Shown one piece after another: positions 25,081 to 34,172 of a stretch of 37,272 nt of DNA. The position numbers and the translations under genes were made by a program. The stretch is from Bradyrhizobium sp. (lineage in GTDB: Bacteria; Pseudomonadota; Alphaproteobacteria; Rhizobiales; Xanthobacteraceae). Numbering within the stretch: position 1 is the stretch's first letter; the number at the start of each line of letters is the position of its first letter. Location of the stretch: assembly GCA_021732175.1 (NCBI GenBank), contig JAKFVP010000101.1, positions 1 through 37,272 on the forward strand. Direction: 5' to 3'. A model generated the notes under the pieces. The model did not search any database. It was not told the origin of the DNA and saw only the letters and a program-made list of their open reading frames with translations.

Positions 25081-26607
25081 CTAAGAGTTGTCGAATTTGA
25101 CTGCGGCGCGATCGATTTCGCCCTTGGCGGTCCTCGGCAGTTGATCGACGAAAACAATGTGCTTTGGCTTCTTGTAGCGTGCGATCTTTCCGGCGACGAA
25201 GTCGATGAGCTCGTCGGCGGTGACATTCGCGCCAGTTCGGCGCACGCAGATCGCTTTGATGGCTTCGCTCCACTGGGGATCAGGCACGCCGATGACCACG
25301 ACGTCGGCGATATCTGGATGTTGGAGAATCGCGTTTTCGACCTCCGCCGGGTAGACGTTCTCCCCACCCGTCTTGATCAGCTCTTTCTCGGGAGCACGGC
25401 CGGCATACCAGAGATAGCCATCGGCATCGAAATAGCCGATGTCGCCGGTGTGATGCCAGCCATTACGGAAGGTGTGGGCAGTATCGGCGTCGTTATTCCA
25501 GTAGCCTTTAAAAACGGTGGGACCACGCACCACGATCTCGCCGGTTTGTCCGGTGGGCCTTGGTTTGTCGGCGCTGTCGACGACCGTAATGGTGCGCCAG
25601 AACAGGGGGCGCCCAGCTGATCCTGGCCGGTTGCGGTAGGGCGACAGCGTTGCGAGGCCCGATGTCTCGGACTGTCCGAAGGCTGCCCAGAATACCGCGT
25701 GGGGGCACGCTTTCTCGAAGCGTTCAATCGTCGCCGGGGTATCCAGTCCGGTCACAGCACGCAACGTCTTCAATTCGTCGCCCTTGGCCTGATCCATCAG
25801 GCCCGCCAGCATCGGCGCGAACTCCGACATGACGGTCACCCTCTCGGCGGCAATGTCGCAAACCGCCTGTTGCGGGTCGAATTTCGAAGCGATGACGCTG
25901 GCGCCGCCAGCCTGCTGTACCGTCAGCATCAGGCCAAGGCCGGCGACGTGGAACAGCGGCAGCACACCAAGATTGACGTCGCGCTCGGTCAGGCTCCAGG
26001 CCTGCACCAGCGAGCTGTGCGCCGTTAGAAGGTTGGCTTGCGACAACAGCGCGCCGCGCGGCCGCCCGCCGACGGCGGCGGTGTGAATGATTACGAAGCC
26101 ATCATCGGCGCTGAAGTTCACGTCAGACATCGACGCGTCCGAAGCCGCAAGATTTGCGAGCGGCGCAAACGGCGCAGTGTGCTTGCCGATGCCAAAATAG
26201 CTCCGGACCGAAGGTAGCGACGGTTTTAGAGCCGCGATAATCTCCTGGTATTCTGCCCCCGCCACAACCAGCACCGGCGCACCGTCGGCGAGGACGTAGC
26301 CGATTTCTTCGGCGTTGAGCCGGAAATTAACCGGCAGCAGGATCGCGCCGAGCCGTGCGACCGCTCCGATCACATCGATCATTTCGAGCGAGTTTTGCGA
26401 AAGGATGGCGACGCGGTCACCGGATTTTACGCCCTCGCGTGCTAGGCCCGCCGCCAGCCGCTCGACCCTTTTCAGATATTCACGATGGGTGATGCGCTGG
26501 CCTTCAAAAACGAACGCGGTGCGGTCGGGAAAAAATTCCGCATTGCGGCGGTACACGTCGAGGAAAGTAAATTCTTTCAGGGGCATCGAGTCCTCGATGT
26601 TATGCAC
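25081..26607 (-). CDS. AMP-binding acyl-CoA ligase with atypical active-site motifs
   Basis: A 508-residue adenylate-forming enzyme resembling fatty-acid and alicyclic-acid CoA ligases. The second Met, at 26586, is the likelier start because GAGGA precedes it. The fold motifs FGQSETSG, GWHHTGDIGYFDADGYL and KTGGENVYPAEVE are present. The phosphate loop, normally SGTTGxPKG, reads TAAVGGRPRG. The C-terminal motif, normally RTxxGKxxR, reads RTAKGEIDR, placing Glu where the catalytic lysine usually is. Similar variants recur in some actinobacterial and rhizobial ligases as I remember them, so it may be functional with altered chemistry. It lies in the operon with the BadH/BadI-like genes, in the place of an AliA-type ligase. 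Confidence 0.85.
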   Translation of the reverse strand: MHNIEDSMPLKEFTFLDVYRRNAEFFPDRTAFVFEGQRITHREYLKRVERLAAGLAREGVKSGDRVAILSQNSLEMIDVIGAVARLGAILLPVNFRLNAEEIGYVLADGAPVLVVAGAEYQEIIAALKPSLPSVRSYFGIGKHTAPFAPLANLAASDASMSDVNFSADDGFVIIHTAAVGGRPRGALLSQANLLTAHSSLVQAWSLTERDVNLGVLPLFHVAGLGLMLTVQQAGGASVIASKFDPQQAVCDIAAERVTVMSEFAPMLAGLMDQAKGDELKTLRAVTGLDTPATIERFEKACPHAVFWAAFGQSETSGLATLSPYRNRPGSAGRPLFWRTITVVDSADKPRPTGQTGEIVVRGPTVFKGYWNNDADTAHTFRNGWHHTGDIGYFDADGYLWYAGRAPEKELIKTGGENVYPAEVENAILQHPDIADVVVIGVPDPQWSEAIKAICVRRTGANVTADELIDFVAGKIARYKKPKHIVFVDQLPRTAKGEIDRAAVKFDNS

Positions 26608-26674
26608 GATCTATCTACCGCAAAGTGCTCCACTCGAAGAAGGTCTTCGAAGCCGTCGCTCGCAGCGCGCTTTG

Positions 26675-27439
26675 TCAACTCTCGAATTTTGGCTCACGTT
26701 TTTCGAGAAAGGCAGCGATACCTTCCTGTGCGTCTCGATGCATGAATAGGAGCGGAAAACCATCGATGGCGTGCCGTATCTCATCTCCACCGAGGCCGCG
26801 GTTGTAAAACGATTTGGCCATCTGCACCGCAAGCTTTGGTTTTGATGCAATTCGTTCGGCAAATGCCAGGGCGTCCGTGAGCAGATCGCCGTGAGGAACC
26901 ACACGTAGTACGAGGCCTAGTCTGAATGCCTCATCCGCGCTGATTGGATCGCCGAGGATACTCATTTCTTTGGCCTTGGCGCGGCCGACCATATCGTGCA
27001 GGCGTACAATCGCAAAACCGGGCAGTAGTCCGAGCTTGATCTCCGGTACCGCGAAGCGTGCGCGATCCGATGCGATGATAAAGTCTGAAGCGATCGCGAG
27101 TTCAAAGCCACCGCCGAACGCAATACCATTGACGGCGGAGATTACGGGTTTGCGGCAATTTTCCGGTGCCGCTAATACCGCCAAAGCCTCGATCATAAAC
27201 TTGCGTACTTTGTCCGGATCAAAGTTGAAGCCGCTAATATCGGCGCCCGCGCAAAATGCCTTGTCCCCGTTGCCGGTGATGATGGCGACGCGGACGTTGT
27301 CGTCTGCATCCACTTTCTTCAGGCCATCCAGAATACCCTCACGGATGCCTGTGCTGAGTGCGTTAAGCTTGCCCGGCTCGTCCAGCGTAAGGATGGCGAT
27401 CTTCCCTTTAGTTTCATAGTTGACGCTGCCTAGTCTCAT
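26675..27439 (-). CDS. Enoyl-CoA hydratase/isomerase (crotonase family, BadK-like role)
   Basis: A 254-residue crotonase-fold enzyme. The oxyanion hole segments KAFCAGADI (60-68) and GIAFGGGFELA (105-115) are intact. Both hydratase glutamates are present, Glu113 in FELA and Glu133 in VPEIKLG. It should therefore hydrate a 2-enoyl-CoA. It follows the BadI-like gene by 32 bases and could play the part that BadK plays in cyclohexanecarboxylate breakdown, forming the 2-hydroxyacyl ring for the BadH-like dehydrogenase. A general beta-oxidation role is equally compatible. Confidence 0.88.
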   Translation of the reverse strand: MRLGSVNYETKGKIAILTLDEPGKLNALSTGIREGILDGLKKVDADDNVRVAIITGNGDKAFCAGADISGFNFDPDKVRKFMIEALAVLAAPENCRKPVISAVNGIAFGGGFELAIASDFIIASDRARFAVPEIKLGLLPGFAIVRLHDMVGRAKAKEMSILGDPISADEAFRLGLVLRVVPHGDLLTDALAFAERIASKPKLAVQMAKSFYNRGLGGDEIRHAIDGFPLLFMHRDAQEGIAAFLEKREPKFES

Positions 27440-27471
27440 CGCAGTCTCCCTTACGTTATAGCGCCCTGTCT

Positions 27472-28254
27472 TTAGCGAAACGCGCTGAAATCCGGCTTGC
27501 GCTTCTCGAGGAATGCATTGGCGCCTTCCTGCTGTTCTTGTGTCGTAAAATAGGCGGGTGCGACCTCGCGGACGAGGTCATCCATGTCGCGCTCCATGAT
27601 CGGCGCCATGTGATAGTAGAATGAGCGCTTCAGAATCTTCAGGCAAGTGGGGCTCAAAGCCAGGAGTTCGTCGCAATACTTCCGCACCTCGACGTCAAGT
27701 TCGGCCATCGGAACGACGGAATTGGCCAGTCCCCAGTCGAGCGCTTGTTTGGCGGTGTAGCGTCGCGCCAGCATCCAGAGCTCTCGCGCGCGCTTGTGGC
27801 CAAGCACATTGGCGCTGTGCGAGACGATGTAGCCTCCGGCCGGGGAGCCGACACGTGGACCATTCTGGCCAAAGATCGCATGCTCCGCGGCGATGGTGAA
27901 ATCGCAGAAATAGGCGATGTGGTGTCCGCCGCCAATCGCGTAACCGTTGACACGCGCGATCACCGGTTTCGGGCATTCGACGATGTGGCGGTTAAAGTTG
28001 AATTTCAGTCCTTCGAGCCCGCTCTTGCCGCCGGCGTCCTTCTCCCAGTTGACGTCGCCGCCGACGCAGAACGCGCGCTCGCCGGAGCCGGTGAGGACGA
28101 TGACGCCAACTGTTTTGTCTGCGGTTGCCTCGAGGATCAGCCGCTCCATCTCTACGATGTTATCGCCGGTAAAGGCGTTGAGGGTCTTTGGCCGATTGAT
28201 GGTGATGGTCGCGACGTAGTCCTTGACGTCGTACAAGATCTCTTTTTCGGACAC
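27472..28254 (-). CDS. BadI/MenB-like crotonase, probable ring-opening 2-ketocycloalkyl-CoA hydrolase
   Basis: I chose the GTG at 28254 because GGAG lies seven bases upstream; the longer open frame has no family similarity. The 260 residues match the MenB/BadI branch of crotonases: GYAIGGGHHIAYFCDFTIAA (105-124) and GQNGPRVGSPAGG (129-141). The two glutamates of hydratases are replaced (by His and within GPRVGS), as in MenB and BadI. BadI hydrolyses 2-ketocyclohexanecarboxyl-CoA to pimeloyl-CoA by a reverse Dieckmann reaction, while MenB makes a ring. No men genes are nearby and a BadH-like dehydrogenase is adjacent, so ring opening is much more likely. Confidence 0.87.
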   Translation of the reverse strand: MSEKEILYDVKDYVATITINRPKTLNAFTGDNIVEMERLILEATADKTVGVIVLTGSGERAFCVGGDVNWEKDAGGKSGLEGLKFNFNRHIVECPKPVIARVNGYAIGGGHHIAYFCDFTIAAEHAIFGQNGPRVGSPAGGYIVSHSANVLGHKRARELWMLARRYTAKQALDWGLANSVVPMAELDVEVRKYCDELLALSPTCLKILKRSFYYHMAPIMERDMDDLVREVAPAYFTTQEQQEGANAFLEKRKPDFSAFR

Positions 28255-28295
28255 GATGGAACTCCATTTTGTTCTGGCGAAATTAACGGCCGACG

Positions 28296-29090
28296 TCAGC
28301 CGATCATGGTGTATCCGCCTGACACCGACAGGACCTGGCCGGTGACATGACCTGCGGCGGCGGACGAGAGGAACACTACGGCATTGGCAATATCGTTTGG
28401 GCGACCCAGCTTGCGCAGCGGCAGCGCCTTGGCGACTTTCTCGAATTGCTCCGCCGTGAACATTGAGTCTGGCTTTGTCCACATGCTGTTGGCGCCGACT
28501 TCTTCCGTATCCACGGGAACAGTGACGCCAGGACAAACGACGTTGCAGCGGATGCCATAGCGGCCGTTCTCTTTGGCAATGGTCTTCATGAAAGAATTAA
28601 CGGCGGCCTTGACGCCACCATAGACCGCCTCGCGCGGCTCGCCCGAGCGGCTTGCGTCGGAACTGATCGACACGATAGCGCCGGCACCCTTCGGAATCAT
28701 GATATCGAGCGCACATTTGGTGCAGTTAAGCACGCCGACGTAGTTGATCTTGATAATCTTGTCCCAGAACTCGGGCGTTGTTTGCGTAAAGAACATCAGC
28801 TGATCCCAGCCTACGTTATTGACGAGCACATCGACCGTGCCATGCTTATCGGTAGCGGCCTTGAACATGGCGTTTACCTGATCGAAATCGGTCACGTCGG
28901 TCTTGATTACCTGAATGCTGGCAGCGCCGTTCTTCCGCGCAAGTTCGGCAACTTTCTCCGCCTGCGCCTGGTCGAGATCGCCAACCGTAATGTTGGCGCC
29001 CTCGGCTGCAAACCCGAGCACAATGGCTCGGCCGATGTTGGAGCCGCCGCCAGTGACGACGACCGATTTGCCCTTCAGATTAAAATCCAT
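28296..29090 (-). CDS. BadH-like short-chain dehydrogenase (2-hydroxycycloalkyl-CoA dehydrogenase)
   Basis: A 264-residue SDR. The ATG at 29090 has GGGAG eight bases upstream and replaces a longer frame without SDR features. It shows the NAD(P) motif TGGGSNIG (13-20), NNVG (91-94), Ser144, and YGGVK with Tyr157 and Lys161. The segments NNVGWDQLMFF and GQVLSVSGGYTM closely resemble Rhodopseudomonas BadH, which oxidises 2-hydroxycyclohexanecarboxyl-CoA. The next gene is BadI-like, the same order of reactions: alcohol to ketone, then ring hydrolysis. The exact substrate ring is not determined. Confidence 0.87.
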   Translation of the reverse strand: MDFNLKGKSVVVTGGGSNIGRAIVLGFAAEGANITVGDLDQAQAEKVAELARKNGAASIQVIKTDVTDFDQVNAMFKAATDKHGTVDVLVNNVGWDQLMFFTQTTPEFWDKIIKINYVGVLNCTKCALDIMIPKGAGAIVSISSDASRSGEPREAVYGGVKAAVNSFMKTIAKENGRYGIRCNVVCPGVTVPVDTEEVGANSMWTKPDSMFTAEQFEKVAKALPLRKLGRPNDIANAVVFLSSAAAGHVTGQVLSVSGGYTMIG

Positions 29091-29118
29091 ACTTGCCACT
29101 CCCGGTTCTGTCATTGAA

Positions 29119-31116
29119 TTACGGTTGCTGCTCTGGCTCCACGACCACGACAACCGCGTTGCGCTCGACGGTCTCGCCCGGCCGGCAATTGACTGCCGTG
29201 ACCACGCCATCGGTTTCGCAATTGATCCGCAACTCCATCTTCATCGATTCCAGTACGGCTGCGACATCGCCCGCCTTGATCGTATCGCCGACTGCGACGT
29301 TGACCTTCAGGATCATGCCCATCATAGGCGCACGCAGCTCGCCGCTGGTTTCGGCGACAGCGCTGATGTAGGTAAGATAGGGGATTGCCGTCAGCGTGTG
29401 GACGCCGCGGCGATGGTGGACAAAGATGGTTTGGTTTTCCTGATAAATGCGCACCGTCTCACGCCGCGCGCCGACAATCGCCGTGAAGCAGTCGTCTTTG
29501 AGCGGGATGAGTCTGACCGGTAGCTTCTCGTCGTTGACGCCGACAATCATCGAGCCGTCGGCCTTGAGCGGTGCGAATCGGATCTCCGCGCTTGCGCCCG
29601 CGGTTTCGAGGTGCAGGATCGGAATCGGTGACAATCCGTCGCCACCCGCGGCCATGTGCCATCCAGTCATTTCGCGCGACTGCCACGGCCCCCTTGCGAG
29701 GGGCTGTCGTTGCCGGATCATCCAGAAGTAGGCGCCCAGCGCCAACGCCCCGGCGTCCAGATTCTTTGCCTTGTCGACCAACTGGTCGATTTGCTCGTCG
29801 ATCAGGCGTGTGTAAAAGGTGGCACTGCGCGTCGCTGGCAGGCCGAGCAAGCGCTTGAGAAATCCTTGATTGGTCGTAATTCCGAAAATCGAGGTCGCGT
29901 CGAGAGCCCGCTCGAGTTTATCGAGCGCCTCATTGCGCGTTTCGGCGTGGGCAATGAGTTTTGCCAGCATCGAGTCGTAATACGGCGTGACTACCGACCC
30001 GCTTTCGACGCCCGTCTCGACGCGAACGCCGTCGGCGGGAAATTTGACGTAAGCGAGGTCTCCCGTGCAAGGGAGAAAATTATCTGCCGGATCCTCCGCA
30101 CAAATGCGCACCTCGACGGCATGCCCGCTACATGTCACCGCATTTTGTGTAAACGGCAGCCCTTCTCCGGCGGCGATGCGGAGCATCACCTCGACAATAT
30201 CGATGCCGGTGACCATCTCGGTCACGGGGTGCTCGACCTGGAGACGCGGGTTTACTTCCAGAAAATAGTAGGTGTCTCCGCTCAGGATGAATTCGACAGT
30301 GCCGACCCCGCGATAGTTCAGGCGCTTGCCGAGCCGCACCGCGTCGGCGGCCATTTTGTCGCGAAGCGTTGCGGCGAGATTGACGGCAGGGGCTTCCTCG
30401 ATGAGCTTCTGGTGACGGCGCTGCAGGGAACATTCACGCTCGAGCAGGTGAAGCACGTTGCCTTTGCCATCGCCGGCGATCTGCACTTCGATATGGCGCC
30501 CGCGTTCGACCAGTTTTTCGACGATCAGTCCGGGATAGCCGAACGAATTCTTCGCCTCACGCATGGCCGATTCGATCTCATTGGCAAGGCCATCGAGATC
30601 GGAAACGGCACGCATACCCTTGCCGCCGCCGCCGGCCGCTGCCTTCAGCATCACCGGAAGCCCGACTTCCTGGACGATCCGGGCGATCTCGGCAGCATCC
30701 TCACTGGGCTTCTTGCTGCCGGGGACGATAGGCACGTCGGCCGCCTCAGCCTCTTTCTTGGCAGAGGCCTTGTCGCCGAGCCGTTCGATCACGTCCGGCG
30801 TCGGCCCGATAAAAACCAGACCTGCCGCCTCGACGGCGCGGGCGAACGTGGCGTTCTCGGCCAGAAATCCGAAGCCGGGATGGATGGCCTGGGCGCCGGT
30901 CGCTTTCGCTGCGGCAATCACCGCATCGATCCGCAGGTAGCTGTCGGACGCGGCGGCGCCTCCAATCTCTATGGATTCGCCGATCATCTTCACATGCAAG
31001 GCGTCGGCGTCGGCTGTGGAGTGAATGCCGGCAACCGCGACCCCGAGCCGATGGCAGGTTCGCGCGATCCGGCAGGCGATCTCGCCGCGATTGGCAATCA
31101 GGATTTTCTTGAACAC
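29119..31116 (-). CDS. Acyl-CoA carboxylase alpha subunit (biotin carboxylase plus biotin carrier)
   Basis: A 665-residue alpha chain of an MCC/GCC/PCC-type carboxylase, read from a GTG at 31116 with GAGGA upstream. The N terminus KKILIANRGEIACRIART opens the biotin carboxylase domain. The ATP-grasp loop AAAGGGGKGMR, HIEVQIAGD and EVNPRLQVEHPVTE are intact. The biotinylation motif ESMKM places the modified lysine near residue 626, 39 residues from the end. It carboxylates its own biotin using ATP and bicarbonate. The partner carboxyltransferase gene lies 19 bases upstream and a second one is at 34259. In terpene and leucine pathways such enzymes carboxylate a beta-methyl group of an enoyl-CoA. 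Confidence 0.93.
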   Translation of the reverse strand: MFKKILIANRGEIACRIARTCHRLGVAVAGIHSTADADALHVKMIGESIEIGGAAASDSYLRIDAVIAAAKATGAQAIHPGFGFLAENATFARAVEAAGLVFIGPTPDVIERLGDKASAKKEAEAADVPIVPGSKKPSEDAAEIARIVQEVGLPVMLKAAAGGGGKGMRAVSDLDGLANEIESAMREAKNSFGYPGLIVEKLVERGRHIEVQIAGDGKGNVLHLLERECSLQRRHQKLIEEAPAVNLAATLRDKMAADAVRLGKRLNYRGVGTVEFILSGDTYYFLEVNPRLQVEHPVTEMVTGIDIVEVMLRIAAGEGLPFTQNAVTCSGHAVEVRICAEDPADNFLPCTGDLAYVKFPADGVRVETGVESGSVVTPYYDSMLAKLIAHAETRNEALDKLERALDATSIFGITTNQGFLKRLLGLPATRSATFYTRLIDEQIDQLVDKAKNLDAGALALGAYFWMIRQRQPLARGPWQSREMTGWHMAAGGDGLSPIPILHLETAGASAEIRFAPLKADGSMIVGVNDEKLPVRLIPLKDDCFTAIVGARRETVRIYQENQTIFVHHRRGVHTLTAIPYLTYISAVAETSGELRAPMMGMILKVNVAVGDTIKAGDVAAVLESMKMELRINCETDGVVTAVNCRPGETVERNAVVVVVEPEQQP

Positions 31117-31135
31117 GGAACGATATCCTCTGTCA

Positions 31136-32743
31136 TCACATCCTGAACACGCCGAAGTCTGTTTCCTGCTGTGGCAGACGGCCGGCGAGATCAAGCAAGA
31201 GGGCCATCACGTGGCGGGTCTCGAGCGGATCGATCACCATGTCACACCAGGTGTTGCGCGCGAAGTTGTAGGCGTTCGCAAAATCCTCAAAAGTCTTGCG
31301 AACCGGAGCGCGATAAGCCTCGCGCTCTTCGTCGGTCCAGCTCGTGCCATCGCGCTTGTGGATATCGTCCTTGACCATCGCGAGCGTGTTGGCGGCCTGA
31401 TCCGGCCCCATGATCGCGGAGCGCCCGTGCGGCCACATCATCATCGCATGAGGTTTGAAGGCACGGCCGCACATCGCCAGATAGCCGGCTCCGTAGGAAT
31501 TCCCGATGATCAGCGTGTATTTCGGCACGTTGGCGCTGGCCATTGCGGTGATCATCTTTGCGCCGTGCTTGGCGATGCCGCCTTCTTCCGCCTCGCGCCC
31601 GACCATAAAGCCGGTGACGTCGGCCATGAACAGCAGCGGGATATTGCGCTTGCAGCAGAGGTCGATGAAGTGAGTCGCCTTCAGCGCGCATTCGGAAAAC
31701 AGCACCCCGTTGTTACAGAGAATCCCGATCTCGAAGCCCATTATGCGGCCAAAGCCGGTGATCAGCGTCTCGCCATATAGCGGCTTGAATTCGTGAAACT
31801 CACTGCCATCGACCAACCGCGCAACAATCTCTCGATTGTTGGTGGGGATACGCGGGTCCGTGCTGATCAGCCCATAAATATCCTTGGGGTCGAAGCGCGG
31901 CTCTCGCGGTGGCGCCACGTTCCACCGTTGCATGGGAATGTCACCGAGATTGGCGACGATATCGCGGGTAATCGCGATCGCGTGGCTGTCGCTTTCCGCC
32001 AGATGGTCGGTGACGCCGCTGACGCGGCTATGCATTTCACCGCCGCCGAGCGCTTCGACGCCGACTTCTTCCTTGGTCGCGGCATAGACCAGTTGTGGTC
32101 CGCCCAGGAACATGGCGCCCTGATTGCGGATGATGACGGTCTCGTCGCAGAGCGCCGGCATGTAAGCGCCGCCGGCGGTCGAGGGCCCATGGACGATTGC
32201 GATCTGCGCGATACCCTCGCTCGACATCCGGATCTGGTTGTAAAAGATCGATCCGAACTGTCCGTCGTCGGGAAAAATGTTGGGCTGGTCCGGCAGGTTG
32301 GCGCCGCCGGATTGCACCATGGTGACGCAGGGGAGGCGGTGTTGCCAGGCGAATTTCTGTGCGCGGACGTGCTTCTTGCAGGTGATCCCGTAGTAGGTGC
32401 CGCCTTTGACCGTGGCGTCGTTGGCGATCAGCATGCAGGCGCGGCCCGACACCATTCCAACGCCGGTGACGATGCTGCCGCCGGGCGGCACGCCGTCATA
32501 CATGCCTTCGCCCGCGAACTGGCAAAATTCGAGGAACGGCGAGCCGGGATCAATTAGCGCAGCGATCCGTTCGCGAGGCAGTAATTGCTTGCGCTCCTTG
32601 TGCAGCAGCCGCGCCCGTTCCGGACCGCCGACCATTGCAGCTGCCCGGCGCTCATGCAGATCGGCGATTCTCAAGCCGTAAGCGTCCCGGTTACGGCGAT
32701 ACTCTTCGCTCGCAGCGGACACATCGGACTTCATGAGAGCCAT
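31136..32743 (-). CDS. Acyl-CoA carboxylase beta subunit (carboxyltransferase) 1, MccB/AtuC family
   Basis: The ATG at 32743 follows GAGG by ten bases and gives 535 residues. It is a carboxyltransferase of the methylcrotonyl-/geranyl-CoA carboxylase type. The N-terminal half has LIANDATVKGGTYYG, VQSGGANLPDQ and VHGPSTAGGAYMPALCDE; the C-terminal half has GFMVGREAEEGGIAKHGAKM and GNSYGAGYLAMCGRAF. The two halves form the acyl-CoA and biotin sites. The alpha subunit follows after 19 bases, so this is its cognate partner. About two thirds of residues match the second carboxyltransferase at 34259, by eye. The substrate could be a branched enoyl-CoA; propionyl-CoA is less likely from the motif set. 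Confidence 0.92.
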   Translation of the reverse strand: MALMKSDVSAASEEYRRNRDAYGLRIADLHERRAAAMVGGPERARLLHKERKQLLPRERIAALIDPGSPFLEFCQFAGEGMYDGVPPGGSIVTGVGMVSGRACMLIANDATVKGGTYYGITCKKHVRAQKFAWQHRLPCVTMVQSGGANLPDQPNIFPDDGQFGSIFYNQIRMSSEGIAQIAIVHGPSTAGGAYMPALCDETVIIRNQGAMFLGGPQLVYAATKEEVGVEALGGGEMHSRVSGVTDHLAESDSHAIAITRDIVANLGDIPMQRWNVAPPREPRFDPKDIYGLISTDPRIPTNNREIVARLVDGSEFHEFKPLYGETLITGFGRIMGFEIGILCNNGVLFSECALKATHFIDLCCKRNIPLLFMADVTGFMVGREAEEGGIAKHGAKMITAMASANVPKYTLIIGNSYGAGYLAMCGRAFKPHAMMMWPHGRSAIMGPDQAANTLAMVKDDIHKRDGTSWTDEEREAYRAPVRKTFEDFANAYNFARNTWCDMVIDPLETRHVMALLLDLAGRLPQQETDFGVFRM

Positions 32744-32831
32744 TGCAGACAACCTCGTTCTTTGGGGGGATCTCTGAACAATTGAAGACGAATCGCCGGT
32801 AGAATCGCGCCTCACCGTTCCGGGTCTTGCT

Positions 32832-33995
32832 CTAATAACTGCGAGGCAAGCCCATCACGTGCTCGCCGATGTAGTTGAGAATCATTTCGCGATTGAGCGG
32901 CGCGGTCTTCAACAGCCGCACCAGCGGATAGATATCGAAGATGCCGTACTCCTTGGTGAACCCGTTGCCGCCGAAGCATTGCAGCGCGGTGTCCACCGCC
33001 TTGATGCCGGCGTCGGCTGCGGCAAGTTTTGCCATGTTGGAGAATTCGCCGGCTTCGCGGCCCTGATCGAAGATCCAGGCGGCTTTTAGTGTCATCAGCG
33101 ATGCCAATTCGACATCGGTGCGGGCGCTGGCCAGGGGATGCTGCAAGCCCTGATAAGATCCGATCGGCACGTTGTTGAAAACCCGCCGCTCCTTGGCGTA
33201 TTCGACTGCCCGGTTCAGGGCATAGCGGCCGAGACCGCAGGAAATCGAACCGACAAGAATGCGTTCGGGATTAAGGCTTTTGAACAAAATGCCGAATCCC
33301 TTGTCGACTTCGCCAACAATGTCCTCCGGCCCAAGATCGACTTCGTCGAAAAACAGCTGCCATTGTGTTTCCGGGGCCGGAATGCTCACTGGAATGTATT
33401 GCTTCTGCACGCCCTTGGCTTTCAGGTCGACCACAAACAGGGTGAAGCCATCGGTTTTCTTCTGAACCTCGGTATGCGCTGTCGTTCGCGTCACCACCAG
33501 CGCGTAGTCCGCGCCATCGGCGTCGGTGATAAATGTCTTCTGACCGCTCAGCGCGAAGCGATTGCCACGCTTCTTTGCTATCGTGGAAGTACGAATCGTG
33601 TTGGTTCCCGCGTCAGGCTCGGTGATCGCGAAGCAAAAGCGCGTCTTGCCGCCACACGCATCGGGCAGATAGCGCAATTTCTGCGCTTCGCTGCCGTATT
33701 TGGCTATGAATCCCAAGCTCATTGCCGCGCCGACGACGAGGTTTAGCAGTGGAATGCCATTGTTTGACAAGCCCTCAAGGAACAGGTGCATCTCGACCAT
33801 GCCTTGTCCCGAGCCGCCGTATTCCTCAGGCACCATCGTTCCGACGAAGCCATCCTCCGCAACCTTGCTGTAAAGGGCTTGGGGGAATACGTGCTTGTCG
33901 GCGCATTCCATCCAGTATTTGCGATCGAATTGCTTCGCAACCATATCGCCGTATTCGTAGATTTGCCGCTGCTCGTGCGTAAGATCAAAGTCCAT
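32832..33995 (-). CDS. Acyl-CoA dehydrogenase heading the ring-cleavage/carboxylase operon
   Basis: A 387-residue single-chain acyl-CoA dehydrogenase. The ATG at 33995 has GGAG seven bases upstream, and the start MDFDLTHEQ is typical. It carries VPEEYGGSGQG, the FAD motif AITEPDAGTNT, KTFITDADGADYALVVTRT, and LNPERIL, where Glu may be the base as in isovaleryl-CoA dehydrogenase. The C terminus has CFGGNGFTKEYGIF and ends GEHVMGLPRSY. It is the first gene of the minus-strand operon and is preceded by the double operator at 34155-34186. It would make the alpha,beta-unsaturated CoA ester for carboxylation or hydration. Confidence 0.9.
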   Translation of the reverse strand: MDFDLTHEQRQIYEYGDMVAKQFDRKYWMECADKHVFPQALYSKVAEDGFVGTMVPEEYGGSGQGMVEMHLFLEGLSNNGIPLLNLVVGAAMSLGFIAKYGSEAQKLRYLPDACGGKTRFCFAITEPDAGTNTIRTSTIAKKRGNRFALSGQKTFITDADGADYALVVTRTTAHTEVQKKTDGFTLFVVDLKAKGVQKQYIPVSIPAPETQWQLFFDEVDLGPEDIVGEVDKGFGILFKSLNPERILVGSISCGLGRYALNRAVEYAKERRVFNNVPIGSYQGLQHPLASARTDVELASLMTLKAAWIFDQGREAGEFSNMAKLAAADAGIKAVDTALQCFGGNGFTKEYGIFDIYPLVRLLKTAPLNREMILNYIGEHVMGLPRSY

Positions 33996-34154
33996 GTGGG
34001 AACTCCGCCGCCGGCCGAAACCGCGTTGTTCTAAGTTGAGAATTCGAAACCCTCTCGGGAACACCGTCGAGTTTATTGTTTGCGAGGCGGCCGGCTGTCG
34101 GTCGGCAGCATCAATTGCTTGCTATCTTTAGGCAGAAGCGGCTAGGATTTCAAC

Positions 34155-34168
34155 CTAACAATCGTTCG
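34155..34168. promoter_or_regulatory. Operator-like palindrome, site 3
   Basis: CTAACAATCGTTCG matches C(T/G)AAC-N4-GTT(A/C)G. It is separated by AAAA from site 4, which is nearly its mirror image. Together they form a 32-base inverted repeat with 14-base arms differing at one pair. Confidence 0.6.
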
Positions 34169-34172
34169 AAAA

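Noticed and set aside
27472..28254. MenB (1,4-dihydroxy-2-naphthoyl-CoA synthase) for menaquinone synthesis
   Set aside because: No other men genes are present and the adjacent BadH-like dehydrogenase and carboxylase genes point to ring cleavage.
29656..31146. Long open frame (496 codons) on the plus strand across the biotin carboxylase gene
   Set aside because: It is antisense to a gene with unmistakable biotin carboxylase motifs, has no recognisable domain, and is the usual high-GC mirror frame.
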